DNA from: Falsirhodobacter deserti
GTDB lineage: Bacteria; Pseudomonadota; Alphaproteobacteria; Rhodobacterales; Rhodobacteraceae
Reading direction: 5' to 3'
Assembly: GCF_004015795.1 (NCBI RefSeq)
Contig: NZ_ML137219.1
Coordinates: 204,055-257,933 of the forward strand
Length of the DNA stretch: 53,879 nt
Shown: in pieces, positions 34,328-42,455 of the stretch
Position numbering within the stretch: position 1 is the first letter of the stretch
How the letters are laid out: each line of letters begins with the position of its first letter
Translations under genes and position numbers: made by a program
Notes under the pieces: model-generated
Seen by the model: the letters and a program-made list of their open reading frames with translations, nothing else
What the model was told of the DNA's origin: nothing
Databases searched by the model: none

Positions 34328-35835
34328 GCGATAAGTCCGATCTTGTCGTCGTGTATCACCGCCAGCCTTATGAAGAAGTCGAGCTGGAGGATGGCACGGT
34401 CGAGCTGCGCGAGAACAAATCTCCCAACGGGATCGTGCCGACGCTGAAGGGCGTCATGGGCCGCATGGGCAAGGGCGCGTGGGTGGCATGGAAACATGCC
34501 GAGGATCCCGCCAACCCCGATTTCGAGCGCGTGATCGAGATCGACGATTCCTATGGCAAATACAAGGTCAGCCGCCTGCCGCTGACGCCGGAACAGGTGA
34601 AAAGCTTCTATCACGTCACCTCGAAGGAAGCGTTCTGGCCGATCCTGCACGGGTTCAAGGAACGCTACAATTATGACCCCGTGGACTGGCCGACCTTCCG
34701 CGAGGTGAACCTGGCCTTCGCCGAAGCCGCCGCGAACGAGGTGTCGGACAATGGCGTGGTCTGGGTGCACGATTACAACCTTTGGCTGGTTCCCGGCTTT
34801 CTGCGCCAGATCAAGCCGGAGGCGAAGATCGCCTTCTTCCACCACACGCCCTTCCCTTCGGCCGACATGTTCAACGTGCTGCCCTGGCGGGAGGAGATCA
34901 TCCGCAGCCTTCTGGCCTGTGACAGCGTGGGCTTCCACATCCCCCGCTATGCCCAGAACTTCGCATCCGTCGCCCACTCGCTGACGCGCGCGCGCACGGT
35001 GTCGGACGAATTCACCGACGAATCGATGACGCCTCGGGGCACCGCGCTGTCCGAACGCTTCACCCCCGTCACGATGGAACATCGCGGCCGCCGCATCCGG
35101 ATCGAGGTGAACCCCGTCGGCGCCAATTCCGATTACCTTGCCGAGATCGCCGACCAGCCCGAGGTGGACGAAAAGGTTGCCGCCATCCGCGAATGGGTGG
35201 GCGATTGCCAGATGGTCCTTTCGGTCAGCCGCACCGATTACACCAAGGGCAATGTCGAACAGCTTGAAACGTTCGAAAGGTTGCTGGCCCGCCGCCCCGA
35301 ACTGCACGGGAAGGTACGCCTGATGATGGTATCCGTCGGGGCGAACCGCGCCATGACGGCCTATGAGGAAGTGCAGCAGAAGATCGAAGAACTGACGGGC
35401 CGCATCAACGGCACCTATGGCAGCTTCGAATGGCAGCCGATCTCGCTTCTGTCCTCGGCGTTGCCGCTGGCGGAACTGGTGGCCTATTACCGCGCGGCGG
35501 ATGTCGCCTCCATCACGCCGCTGGCGGACGGGCTGAACCTTGTGGCGGCGGAATATGTCATGGCCAAGGGCGACAACGGGATCGGGGCGCTGATCCTTTC
35601 GGAATTCGCCGGCTGCGCCGTGCTGCTGAACGGTGCGATTCCGGTGAACCCCTTCTCGCACGCGTCGATGGACAAGGCGCTGGATCAGGCGCTGGCGATG
35701 GGCGAGGAGGAGAAGCTGTCGCGCATGGCCGCTCTGCGCCAGTCCACCCGCCGCTGGAACATCACGGCGTGGCGCGATCACACGACGCGCCATTTCAAGG
35801 AACTGCGTGCCACACCCGAAGGCACGATCACCTGA
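34324..35835 (+). CDS. ggpS: Glucosylglycerol-phosphate synthase
   Basis: It transfers glucose from ADP-glucose (or another NDP-glucose) to glycerol-3-phosphate, making the compatible solute precursor glucosylglycerol phosphate. The 503-residue GT20-type enzyme is related to trehalose-phosphate synthase but carries GgpS hallmarks: VVVYHRQPYEEV, ENKSPNGIVPTL, FYHVTSKEAFWPILHGF, WVHDYNLWLVPGF, FFHHTPFPSADMFNVLPWRE, then TPLADGLNLVAAEYV and ILSEFAGCA. The N-terminal half is closer to cyanobacterial GgpS than to OtsA. It forms a two-gene operon with the upstream phosphatase. Confidence 0.92.
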   Translation: MSDKSDLVVVYHRQPYEEVELEDGTVELRENKSPNGIVPTLKGVMGRMGKGAWVAWKHAEDPANPDFERVIEIDDSYGKYKVSRLPLTPEQVKSFYHVTSKEAFWPILHGFKERYNYDPVDWPTFREVNLAFAEAAANEVSDNGVVWVHDYNLWLVPGFLRQIKPEAKIAFFHHTPFPSADMFNVLPWREEIIRSLLACDSVGFHIPRYAQNFASVAHSLTRARTVSDEFTDESMTPRGTALSERFTPVTMEHRGRRIRIEVNPVGANSDYLAEIADQPEVDEKVAAIREWVGDCQMVLSVSRTDYTKGNVEQLETFERLLARRPELHGKVRLMMVSVGANRAMTAYEEVQQKIEELTGRINGTYGSFEWQPISLLSSALPLAELVAYYRAADVASITPLADGLNLVAAEYVMAKGDNGIGALILSEFAGCAVLLNGAIPVNPFSHASMDKALDQALAMGEEEKLSRMAALRQSTRRWNITAWRDHTTRHFKELRATPEGTIT

Positions 35836-35843
35836 ACGAAAAG

Positions 35844-35864
35844 GCCCCCGCCGATGGCGGGGGC
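35844..35864. terminator. Bidirectional terminator between ggpS and the aldo/keto reductase gene
   Basis: GCCCCCGCC (35844-35852), loop GAT and GGCGGGGGC (35856-35864) form a perfect 9-bp stem between the convergent genes. On the minus strand the stem runs into CCTTTTCG, a short T-run. Confidence 0.85.
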
Positions 35865-35871
35865 TGCATCC

Positions 35872-36699
35872 TCAGTCCCAGGCGGGGGCAAGGTTCTGCG
35901 GGCTGACGATGCGTCCGTCGGGACGCGCCATGCCGTGGATCGCCTGCATCTCCTCCTCCGTCAGTTCGAAATCGAAGATCGCAAGGTTTTCGGCCAGCCG
36001 TTCCACCTTTGCCGTCTTGGACAGGGTGATGACGCCGGGCTGCTGCACCTGCCAGCGCAGGGCCACCTGTGCCGCCGTCTTGCCGTGGCGTGCGCCGATT
36101 TCGGCCAGCGTGGGATCGGTGGCGGATTTGCCATCGGCCATCGCGTAATAGGCCGTCAATGACATCCCGAGTTCCCGCGCCGCATCCAGCACAGCCTTTT
36201 GCGACAGCCACGGATGGTATTCCACCTGGTTGGTCGCGATGGGCGCCGCGCTGAGACGGGCCGCTTCGCGCATTTGCGCACTGGAATAGTTGGAGATGCC
36301 GATATGCCGCGTCATCCCGGCATCGCGCGCCTTGTTCAGCTGTTCGATCTGAACCTCGCGCGGGGTGTCGCTGCCACCGGGCCAGTGCAGAAGCAGCAGG
36401 TCCACATGGTCGGTCCCCAGTTTCTTCAGGCTTTCCTCTACCGAGGGAAGGAAGGCATCGGCGGCGAACTTGTCCACCCAAACCTTGGTGGTCAGGAACA
36501 CCTCGTTCCGGGCAACGCCGGAGTCCTTGATGGCCTGCCCGACGGCCGCCTCGTTGCCATAGATCTGCGCGGTGTCCACGTGGCGGAAGCCAAGGCGCAG
36601 GGCCTCGGGCAGGACGGCTGCCACCTCCCCCTCGTCCATGCGGAAGGTGCCGAAGCCAAGGGCGGGAATGGACGCGCCGTTTGCAGTAACGTCATGCAT
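35872..36699 (-). CDS. Aldo/keto reductase
   Basis: This 275-residue NADPH-dependent aldehyde/ketone reductase has an (alpha/beta)8 barrel. The catalytic tetrad is complete: D42 and Y47 in VDTAQIYGNE, K72 in LTTKVW and H105 in LLLLHWPG. The C-terminal cofactor region includes VITLSKTAKVERLAENL, a variant of the usual IPKSxxxxRxxEN motif. ATG 36699 has a strong AAGGAGAA site. The remains of an MFS gene end 13 bases upstream in the same direction, so this gene was probably second in an MFS-AKR operon. Substrate unknown (2,5-diketogluconate reductase-like). Confidence 0.9.
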   Translation of the reverse strand: MHDVTANGASIPALGFGTFRMDEGEVAAVLPEALRLGFRHVDTAQIYGNEAAVGQAIKDSGVARNEVFLTTKVWVDKFAADAFLPSVEESLKKLGTDHVDLLLLHWPGGSDTPREVQIEQLNKARDAGMTRHIGISNYSSAQMREAARLSAAPIATNQVEYHPWLSQKAVLDAARELGMSLTAYYAMADGKSATDPTLAEIGARHGKTAAQVALRWQVQQPGVITLSKTAKVERLAENLAIFDFELTEEEMQAIHGMARPDGRIVSPQNLAPAWD

Positions 36700-36712
36700 G
36701 ATCGTTCTCCTT

Positions 36713-37050
36713 TCACGCGGTAAGTGTGGGTTGCGCAAGGCCGCGGTCCAGTGCCGCGCTGCGCAGCGTCAGAAGAACTGCGCCCACTGCCAGGATTCCG
36801 GCCACCCAAGGCGCCGCCTCCAAACCCCCTGAACCAGCAGCAACCGCCCGCTGGTCAGCAGGCGAAGCTGCGCGCGGGGGGCGGCTGCCGGACGGTCGAT
36901 TTCGCGCGGCAACAGCAGGGCACTGCCCGCCATCGCCACCGCGCCCAGCCAGAAGGTCGCGCGCCAGCCGAAGCTTTGGCAGACCAGAGTGACAAGCGGA
37001 CGCCGGTTACGATGGCGAGGGTCAGCCCCATGAACATCAGTGCGCTGGCT
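36713..37050 (-). pseudogene. Remnant of an MFS efflux transporter (deleted and frameshifted)
   Basis: On the minus strand one frame reads ALMFMGLTLAIVTGV near 37040-36995. After an apparent one-base loss the next frame continues CQSFGWRATFWLGAVAMAG... LLTSGRLLLVQGV, which is the middle of the N-terminal half of a Bcr/AraJ-type sugar or drug exporter. That then jumps frame at a G-run (about 36825) straight to GLEAAPWVAGILAVGAVLLT and a normal C-terminus (stop TGA, 36715-36713). Roughly 200 central residues, and the residues before the first fragment, are missing. Sequence 37051-37240 upstream shows no recognisable domain. Confidence 0.8.
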
Positions 37051-37240
37051 GGCGACGTGGTCGTTGCCGCCGGCCGGCTGGTGGAGGTTCTGGCAGAACC
37101 CGCCCCTCCCGTGCCCGAAGCCCTTGAAGCGGTGTTCGCGGGCCACCCGCACATGGTCAGCAGCATCCCCGCCTTGTCGCTTTTCTGGAAGCGAACCTGC
37201 TGGACGGGCGCGCCGGCCACCGCTAGGCTGCGCGCGAACA

Positions 37241-37336
37241 CTATCCGTTGGGGTGTCCCGTCGCGGGGCTGAGAGGTGCAATGCGCGCCGACCCATCGAA
37301 CCTGATCCGGGTCATGCCGGCGTAGGGAACGGATAG
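37241..37336 (+). ncRNA. TPP riboswitch (THI element)
   Basis: It carries the conserved thiamine-pyrophosphate aptamer parts: GGGTGTCC, then GGGGCTGAGAGG, CCGACCC, GAACCTGATCCGGGT and CGTAGGGA. The closing stem P1 is CTATCCGTT (37241-37249) with AACGGATAG (37328-37336), nine perfect pairs. It lies 115 bases upstream of thiY and should turn the thiY-tenA-thiX operon off when TPP is plentiful. The perfect palindrome GGCACCATGGTGCC (37346-37359) immediately after it may be part of the expression platform. Confidence 0.97.
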
Positions 37337-37345
37337 GCACATGGC

Positions 37346-37359
37346 GGCACCATGGTGCC
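37346..37359 (+). promoter_or_regulatory. Palindrome in the TPP riboswitch expression platform
   Basis: GGCACCATGGTGCC is fully self-complementary and starts ten bases after the aptamer. It could form the regulated hairpin. No T-run follows it, so a classical terminator is not evident. Confidence 0.45.
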
Positions 37360-37451
37360 TTCCGTCTGCCGTCTGACCCCTGCCTGTCATCCCGCCAAGA
37401 CGCGAGGGGGCCGCCCGGTCCCGTTCGCCCGCATACTGAACGGAGACAGAC

Positions 37452-38381
37452 ATGAGACTGCTTGCAATGGCCTTCGCGCTGGCCGCCTCGCCCGCCTTCG
37501 CGGCGGACCGGATGACACTGATGCTGGACTGGTTCGTGAACCCCGACCACGCCCCCATCATCATCGCCGACGAAATGGGCTTTTTCGCCGATGAAGGGCT
37601 GGAGGTGGAGATCGTCGCCCCTGCCGATCCGTCCGATCCGCCGAAGATGGTCGCTTCGGGGCAGGTGGATCTGGCGGTGGGATACCAGCCGCAACTGCAC
37701 CTTCAGGTGCATGAAGGCCTGCCGCTGCGCCGCGTGGCCACGCTGGTCGCCACGCCCCTGAACTGCCTGACCGTGGTGGCTGACGGGCCCGTGCAATCGG
37801 TGGCCGACCTGAAGGGCCGCAAGGTTGGATATTCCGTGCCGGGCATGGAAACCGCGCTGATGGGGGCGATGCTGGAACATGCCGGCCTTGCCGCCGGCGA
37901 TGTGGAACTTGTCAACGTGAACTGGTCGCTGACGCCCGCACTGATCACGGGGCAGGTGGATGCGACCCTTGGCGGATACCGCAATTTCGAACTGACGCAG
38001 ATGCGGATCGAAGGCGTGGAAGGCCGCTGCCTTTTCGTGGAGGAGAACGGCATCCCCGCCTATGACGAACTGGTGGTTCTGGCCAACCCGGACAGCATGG
38101 ACGCCGATGCCACCCGCCGCTTCGTGCGCGCGATGGAACGGGGGGCGCATTACGTGCTGAACCACCCGGACGAGGCATGGGCCGCCTTCATCGCCGCCCA
38201 TCCCGATCTGGATGACCAGCTGAACCGCGAGGCCTGGACCGCCACCGTTCCGCGCTTTTCCCAAAGCCCCGGCGCCGTCGACCATGGGCGGTACAAGCGG
38301 TTCGAGGAGTTCATGAAGGAAACCGGCATGATCGACAGCATCCGGCCCGTCAGCGATTTCGCGGTGGATCCCGCAGCATGA
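37452..38381 (+). CDS. thiY: Thiamine-precursor ABC transporter binding protein ThiY
   Basis: This periplasmic receptor for N-formyl-4-amino-5-aminomethyl-2-methylpyrimidine, a salvageable thiamine fragment, is 309 residues long. A signal peptide MRLLAMAFALAASPAFA is followed by the family motif MLDWFVNPDHAPIIIADEMG. The NMT1/THI5-like fold features VAPADPSDPPKMVASGQVDLAVGYQPQ are present. A GGAGA site precedes the ATG. It is the first gene after the TPP riboswitch and overlaps tenA by four bases. Confidence 0.94.
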   Translation: MRLLAMAFALAASPAFAADRMTLMLDWFVNPDHAPIIIADEMGFFADEGLEVEIVAPADPSDPPKMVASGQVDLAVGYQPQLHLQVHEGLPLRRVATLVATPLNCLTVVADGPVQSVADLKGRKVGYSVPGMETALMGAMLEHAGLAAGDVELVNVNWSLTPALITGQVDATLGGYRNFELTQMRIEGVEGRCLFVEENGIPAYDELVVLANPDSMDADATRRFVRAMERGAHYVLNHPDEAWAAFIAAHPDLDDQLNREAWTATVPRFSQSPGAVDHGRYKRFEEFMKETGMIDSIRPVSDFAVDPAA

Positions 38382-39040
38382 CCTATGGCACCACGTTCCC
38401 GCTTTGGCGCGCCGCCGCCCCCGACTGGGACGCCTATACCCGGGCGCCGTTCGTGCAGGCGCTGGCCGACGGCTCTCTGCCCCGCGCGTCGTTCCTGACC
38501 TATCTGGCGCAGGATTACGTGTTCCTGATCCATTTTTCACGCGCATGGGCCCTGGCCACTGCCAAGGCGGGCACGATCGGGGAAATGCGCGCCTGCGCGG
38601 CCACCGTTCACGCCCTGCTGCAAACCGAAACGCGCCTGCATGTCGGCATCTGCGCCGAAGCCGGCATTTCCGAGGAAGCGCTGCTGGCCACGGTCGAGGC
38701 GCCGCAGAACCTTGCCTACACGCGTTACGTGCTGGAGGCAGGATACAGCGGCGATTTCCTTGACCTGCTGGCCGCGCTGATGCCCTGCGTGCTTGGCTAT
38801 GGCGAAATCGGCGCGCGGCTGATGCGCGAAGGGCACGATCCGGCCTATGCCGCGTGGATCGAGGCCTATGGCGGCAGCGATTACCAGGCGTTGTGCCACG
38901 ATGCGGCGGCCCTTCTGGACGGCGCGATCGCACGGCGGCTGGGGCCAGGCGCGCCCTCGATCCCCCGCTGGACGGAACTTGCCGGCCGCTTCGCCACCGC
39001 CACGCGGCTGGAGGCCGCTTTCTGGACGCTGGCCGCATGA
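38378..39040 (+). CDS. tenA: TenA family aminopyrimidine aminohydrolase
   Basis: It hydrolyses aminopyrimidine thiamine-breakdown products to HMP for reuse. The 220-residue all-helical protein shows SFLTYLAQDYVFLIHFSRAW, the YTRYVLEAG block and the active-site cysteine in LMPCVLGYGEIG. The thiaminase-II/TenA_C assignment is therefore solid. It sits between the receptor and permease genes of the precursor transporter, with ATGA overlaps on both sides. Confidence 0.94.
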   Translation: MTYGTTFPLWRAAAPDWDAYTRAPFVQALADGSLPRASFLTYLAQDYVFLIHFSRAWALATAKAGTIGEMRACAATVHALLQTETRLHVGICAEAGISEEALLATVEAPQNLAYTRYVLEAGYSGDFLDLLAALMPCVLGYGEIGARLMREGHDPAYAAWIEAYGGSDYQALCHDAAALLDGAIARRLGPGAPSIPRWTELAGRFATATRLEAAFWTLAA

Positions 39041-39747
39041 TCCGGATCGCCCTTTGCCTGCTGGCGTTGTGGCAGGGGGCGGTCCTTCTGCTGGATCTTC
39101 CGCGCTTTCTGTTGCCGGGGCCGGTGGCCGTGGCCCGCGCAGCTTGGGCCGAACAGGCCGTTCTGGCCCATGCCGCCACCATCACCCTGACCGAAATCGG
39201 GGCCGGCTTCGCCATCGGCGCGGGGCTTGGCACGGTGCTGGCCCCGCTTCTGGCGCTGCTGCCGCCGCTGCGGCGGATCACCGAACCTGTGCTGACACTC
39301 AGCCAGACGATCCCGATCTTCGCCTTTGCCCCGCTGCTGACGCTGTGGCTGGGATACGGGATGGCGCCCAAGATCGCGATCGTGGCGCTGATCGTGTTCT
39401 TTCCCGTCGCCTCGGCCTTTCTGGACGGGCTGACACGCACGCCGAAAGTGCTGGTCGAACTGGGCGAAAGCATGGGCGCAACGCCCCTGTGCGCCATGCG
39501 GATCATCCGCATCCCCGCCGCGCTGCCCGATCTGGCCAGCGGGCTGCGCATCGCGTCAGTCTATGCCCCCGCCGGGGCGGTGATCGGGGAATGGGTGGGC
39601 GGATCGAAGGGCCTTGGCGCACTGATGATCCATGCCAACGGGCGGATGAAAACCGACCAGATGTTCGCCGCGCTGGCGGCCACGGTTCTGGCGGCGCTGG
39701 CCTTCCGCTTTGTCATCGGGCTGATCGCGGCACGGCTGGAGCGATAG
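39037..39747 (+). CDS. thiX: Thiamine-precursor ABC transporter permease ThiX
   Basis: This 236-residue BPD-type permease has five to six membrane helices. The coupling-loop motif for the ATPase is ELGESMGATPLCAMRIIRIPAALPDLASGLR (EAA type). ATG 39037 overlaps the tenA stop. The expected partner ATPase gene thiZ does not follow: the next gene starts 163 bases later behind its own upstream region and is metQ. The permease must use an ATPase encoded elsewhere, or the system is inactive. Confidence 0.92.
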   Translation: MIRIALCLLALWQGAVLLLDLPRFLLPGPVAVARAAWAEQAVLAHAATITLTEIGAGFAIGAGLGTVLAPLLALLPPLRRITEPVLTLSQTIPIFAFAPLLTLWLGYGMAPKIAIVALIVFFPVASAFLDGLTRTPKVLVELGESMGATPLCAMRIIRIPAALPDLASGLRIASVYAPAGAVIGEWVGGSKGLGALMIHANGRMKTDQMFAALAATVLAALAFRFVIGLIAARLER

Positions 39748-39910
39748 CGATTCGCACCGCTTGCACGAATGTTCCGCCGCCATGGGGGTGATGCAGGCGC
39801 CTTTTCCGTGCCCGTCCGCGCATTCGGGCAAATATTTGCGGCACAAATCTTGTGTTGTGGGCGCTTTTCATACGATATGCTCGGCCAGAACCGCAGAGGG
39901 AGCCCCTGCC

Positions 39911-40708
39911 ATGACTTTCCTTCCGACCCGCCGCCGCCTTCTTGCCATGACCGCGGCCGCCGCCATGCTGACCACGCCCGCCTTCGCGCAGGACACCACC
40001 GTTCGCGTCGGCATCATGGGCGGCGAGGACGAGGTTGTCTGGGACGCCGTTGCCGCCGAAGGCAAGAAGCGCGGGCTGGACATCCAGATCTCTCTTTTCA
40101 ACGATTACACCCAGCCGAACGAAGCGCTTTCGAACGGTGATATCGATGCCAACGCCTTCCAGCACCAGCCCTATCTGGACGCCCAGATCGAGGCGATGGG
40201 ATATGAGATCACCAACGTCGCCGACACGGTGATCCAGCCGATCGGGGTTTATTCGGCCAAGCACGATGCGATCGAAGATCTGCCCGATGGCGCCGTGATC
40301 GGCGTGCCGAACGATCCGTCCAATGGCGGGCGGGCGCTGAAGGTTCTGGAACAGCTTGGCCTGATCAAGCTGGACGAAGATGCAGGCATCCTTGCCACCA
40401 CGCTGGACGTTACCGAAAACCCGCATGATTTCGATCTGCGCGAACTGGATGCGGGCGTCGTGGGCCGCGCGATCACCGATCTGGACGCGGCGGTCGTGAA
40501 CACCGACTGGGCGCTGAAGGCGGGCCTGCAGGACCACCGGATCGCGCAGGAATCGGGCGAAAACAACCCCTACATGAACCTGATCGCCGTACGCACCGAA
40601 GACAAGGACGCGCCATGGGTGTCCACCCTGATCGAGGCGTTCCACACCGACAGCGTGAAGGAAGCCTATGCCACCGCCTACAAGGGTGCTGCCGTCACCT
40701 CCTGGTAA
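39911..40708 (+). CDS. metQ: Methionine ABC transporter substrate-binding protein MetQ
   Basis: This 265-residue NlpA/MetQ-type receptor has an N-terminus (TRRRLLAMTAAAAMLTTPAFA) that resembles a twin-arginine signal cleaved before Q27. It has no lipobox cysteine, unlike the lipoprotein MetQ of E. coli. The mature part has VRVGIMGGEDEVVWD, NDYTQPNEALSNGDIDANAFQH and the NDPSNGGRALKVLE region of the family. A plausible sigma-70 promoter (TTGTGT and CGATAT, 17-base spacing) lies at 39850-39878. An attenuator-like hairpin separates it from metN. Confidence 0.92.
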   Translation: MTFLPTRRRLLAMTAAAAMLTTPAFAQDTTVRVGIMGGEDEVVWDAVAAEGKKRGLDIQISLFNDYTQPNEALSNGDIDANAFQHQPYLDAQIEAMGYEITNVADTVIQPIGVYSAKHDAIEDLPDGAVIGVPNDPSNGGRALKVLEQLGLIKLDEDAGILATTLDVTENPHDFDLRELDAGVVGRAITDLDAAVVNTDWALKAGLQDHRIAQESGENNPYMNLIAVRTEDKDAPWVSTLIEAFHTDSVKEAYATAYKGAAVTSW

Positions 40709-40732
40709 GGCCGCCTTTTTTCGGGCTTGTCA

Positions 40733-40766
40733 GGGCGCGGGTTTCCCCCGCGCCCTTCATTCTTTT
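40733..40766 (+). terminator. Hairpin with T-rich tail between metQ and metN
   Basis: GGGCGCGGG (40733-40741) and CCCGCGCCC (40747-40755) form a 9-bp stem with a 5-base loop, followed by TTCATTCTTTT. As metN starts only 14 bases later, it probably acts as a leaky terminator giving more metQ than metNI message. Confidence 0.75.
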
Positions 40767-40779
40767 CAACGGAACGCCA

Positions 40780-41817
40780 ATGACACAGCATCCGGTCGTC
40801 GTTCTTGACCACGTGACGCGCCGATTTTCCGCCGCGCCCGCGCTGGACGACATCACCCTTTCCATCGATCGGGGGGAAATCGTCGGGCTGATCGGGCGCA
40901 GCGGCGCGGGCAAGTCCACGCTGATCCGCTGCCTGAACGGGCTGGACAAGCCGCAGGCGGGCCGCGTGCTGATCGACGGGCAGGACATCACCCCGCTGGG
41001 CGAAAACGCGCTGCAACCCGTGCGCCGCCGCATCGGCATGATCTTCCAGCACTTCAACCTTCTGTCGGCCAAGACGGTGGCGGACAACGTGGCCCTGCCG
41101 ATGAAGATCGCGGGCCGCCCCGCCGCAAAGCGCCGCAAGCGGGTGCTGGAACTGCTGGATATGGTCGGGCTGGCCGACAAGGCCGACGTCTGGCCCTCGC
41201 AGCTTTCGGGCGGGCAGAAGCAGCGCGTGGGCATCGCGCGGGCGCTGGCCTCGGACCCGCTGCTGCTGCTGTCGGACGAAGCGACATCCGCGCTGGATCC
41301 CGAAACCACGCAGTCGATCCTTGATCTTCTGGCCAAGGTGAACCGCGATCTGGGCCTGACCGTTCTGATGATCACCCACGAGATCGAGGTGGTGCGCCAG
41401 ATCGCCAGCCGCGTGATCGTTCTGGATCGCGGACGGGTGGTGGAGGAAGGTCCCGTCGCACGGGTCATGGCCTCGCCGCAGGCCGATACCACGCGCAGCC
41501 TGCTGCGCGGGCTGTCCCCCACCCTGCCCCGCGATCTGGCCGCGCTGCTGGCCCCCGCGGGCGATCAGGCGCTGGTGCGGCTGGACGTGCATGGGCCCGA
41601 TGCCCGCCGCCCGCTGCTGGACATGATCGCGCAGGCCACCGGCCACCCCGCGCGGCTGCTGCATGGCGGGCTGAACGATGTTCAGGGCATCCCCTATGGC
41701 CGGCTGTTCATCGCGCTTGGCACGGCCAATCCGCAAAAGGTGCAGGCCGCCCTCGCCGCACTTACCCCCCACACCACAGCGATCGAGGTTCTGGGCCATG
41801 TCCCCCGCGATGTTTGA
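40780..41817 (+). CDS. metN: Methionine ABC transporter ATP-binding protein MetN
   Basis: This 345-residue ATPase has Walker A GRSGAGKST at 39-47, the FQHFNLLS Q-loop, signature LSGGQKQRVGIARAL and Walker B LLLLSDEATSALD. After about residue 265 comes a C-terminal NIL regulatory domain, which in MetN binds methionine and mediates transinhibition. It overlaps metI by 20 bases. The C-terminal domain makes clear it belongs to the methionine importer and not to the ThiXY system upstream. Confidence 0.94.
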   Translation: MTQHPVVVLDHVTRRFSAAPALDDITLSIDRGEIVGLIGRSGAGKSTLIRCLNGLDKPQAGRVLIDGQDITPLGENALQPVRRRIGMIFQHFNLLSAKTVADNVALPMKIAGRPAAKRRKRVLELLDMVGLADKADVWPSQLSGGQKQRVGIARALASDPLLLLSDEATSALDPETTQSILDLLAKVNRDLGLTVLMITHEIEVVRQIASRVIVLDRGRVVEEGPVARVMASPQADTTRSLLRGLSPTLPRDLAALLAPAGDQALVRLDVHGPDARRPLLDMIAQATGHPARLLHGGLNDVQGIPYGRLFIALGTANPQKVQAALAALTPHTTAIEVLGHVPRDV

Positions 41818-42451
41818 CCTGCTTTTGCGCGGCCTGAAGGAAACGCTGATCATGACCGGCGTTTCGGGGCTGCTGTCCTTCCTGATCGGCCTGCCGCTGG
41901 CGCTGGTCCTTGTGACCACCGACCGTGGCGGCATCTTCGAGGCGGTGACCCTGAACCGTGTTCTGGGGCTGGTGGTGAACGGGCTGCGGTCGGTTCCCTT
42001 CATCATCCTGCTGGTGGCGGTGATCCCGCTGACGCGGCTGATCGTGGGGTCGGCCATCGGCATCGCGGCGGCCATCGTGCCGCTGACCATTGCCGCTGCC
42101 CCCTATTTCGCCCGCGTCGCCGAGGTGAGCCTGCGCGAGGTGGAACGCCCGCTGATCGACGCCGCCCGCGCGATGGGCGCCACGCGCTGGACCATCGTGC
42201 GCGAGGTGCTGATCCCCGAAGCGCTGCCCGGCATCGTGTCGGGCTTCACCGTCACGCTTGTCACGCTGGTCGGGGCTTCGGCCATGGCGGGCGCTGTGGG
42301 CGCGGGCGGGCTGGGCGATATCGCCATCCGCTATGGCTATCAACGGTTCGAAACCGAGGTGATGGTGGCCGTGGTTGCCATCCTTGTCGTGCTGGTCTGC
42401 GGGATGCAATGGCTGGGCGACCGGCTGGCGCGGGCGCTCGATCACCACTGA
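41798..42451 (+). CDS. metI: Methionine ABC transporter permease MetI
   Basis: This 217-residue inner-membrane permease has five helices. The motif LREVERPLIDAARAMGATRWTIVREVLIPEALPGIVSG contains the EAA coupling loop, and the late GAGGLGDIAIRYGYQRF signature is typical of MetI. ATG 41798 inside metN is used because it gives the common family length; ATG 41810 is four codons further on. It is convergent with the CDF transporter gene, four bases apart. Confidence 0.93.
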   Translation: MSPAMFDLLLRGLKETLIMTGVSGLLSFLIGLPLALVLVTTDRGGIFEAVTLNRVLGLVVNGLRSVPFIILLVAVIPLTRLIVGSAIGIAAAIVPLTIAAAPYFARVAEVSLREVERPLIDAARAMGATRWTIVREVLIPEALPGIVSGFTVTLVTLVGASAMAGAVGAGGLGDIAIRYGYQRFETEVMVAVVAILVVLVCGMQWLGDRLARALDHH

Positions 42452-42455
42452 TCGG

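Noticed and set aside
37040-37272. Possible plus-strand gene before the TPP riboswitch (MNISALAGDVVVAAGRLVEV)
   Set aside because: It has good G/C at third positions but no start context, no recognised family, and overlaps the end of the MFS remnant. It also runs into the riboswitch aptamer.
36855-39551. Very long open frame on the minus strand across the thi operon
   Set aside because: It is the mirror of high-GC plus-strand genes (thiY, tenA, thiX) and the riboswitch; its composition is low-complexity arginine/serine-rich. Only its last part overlaps the genuine MFS remnant.
39748-39910. SAM or SAH riboswitch before metQ
   Set aside because: The conserved cores of these riboswitches are not present; only a probable sigma-70 promoter is seen.
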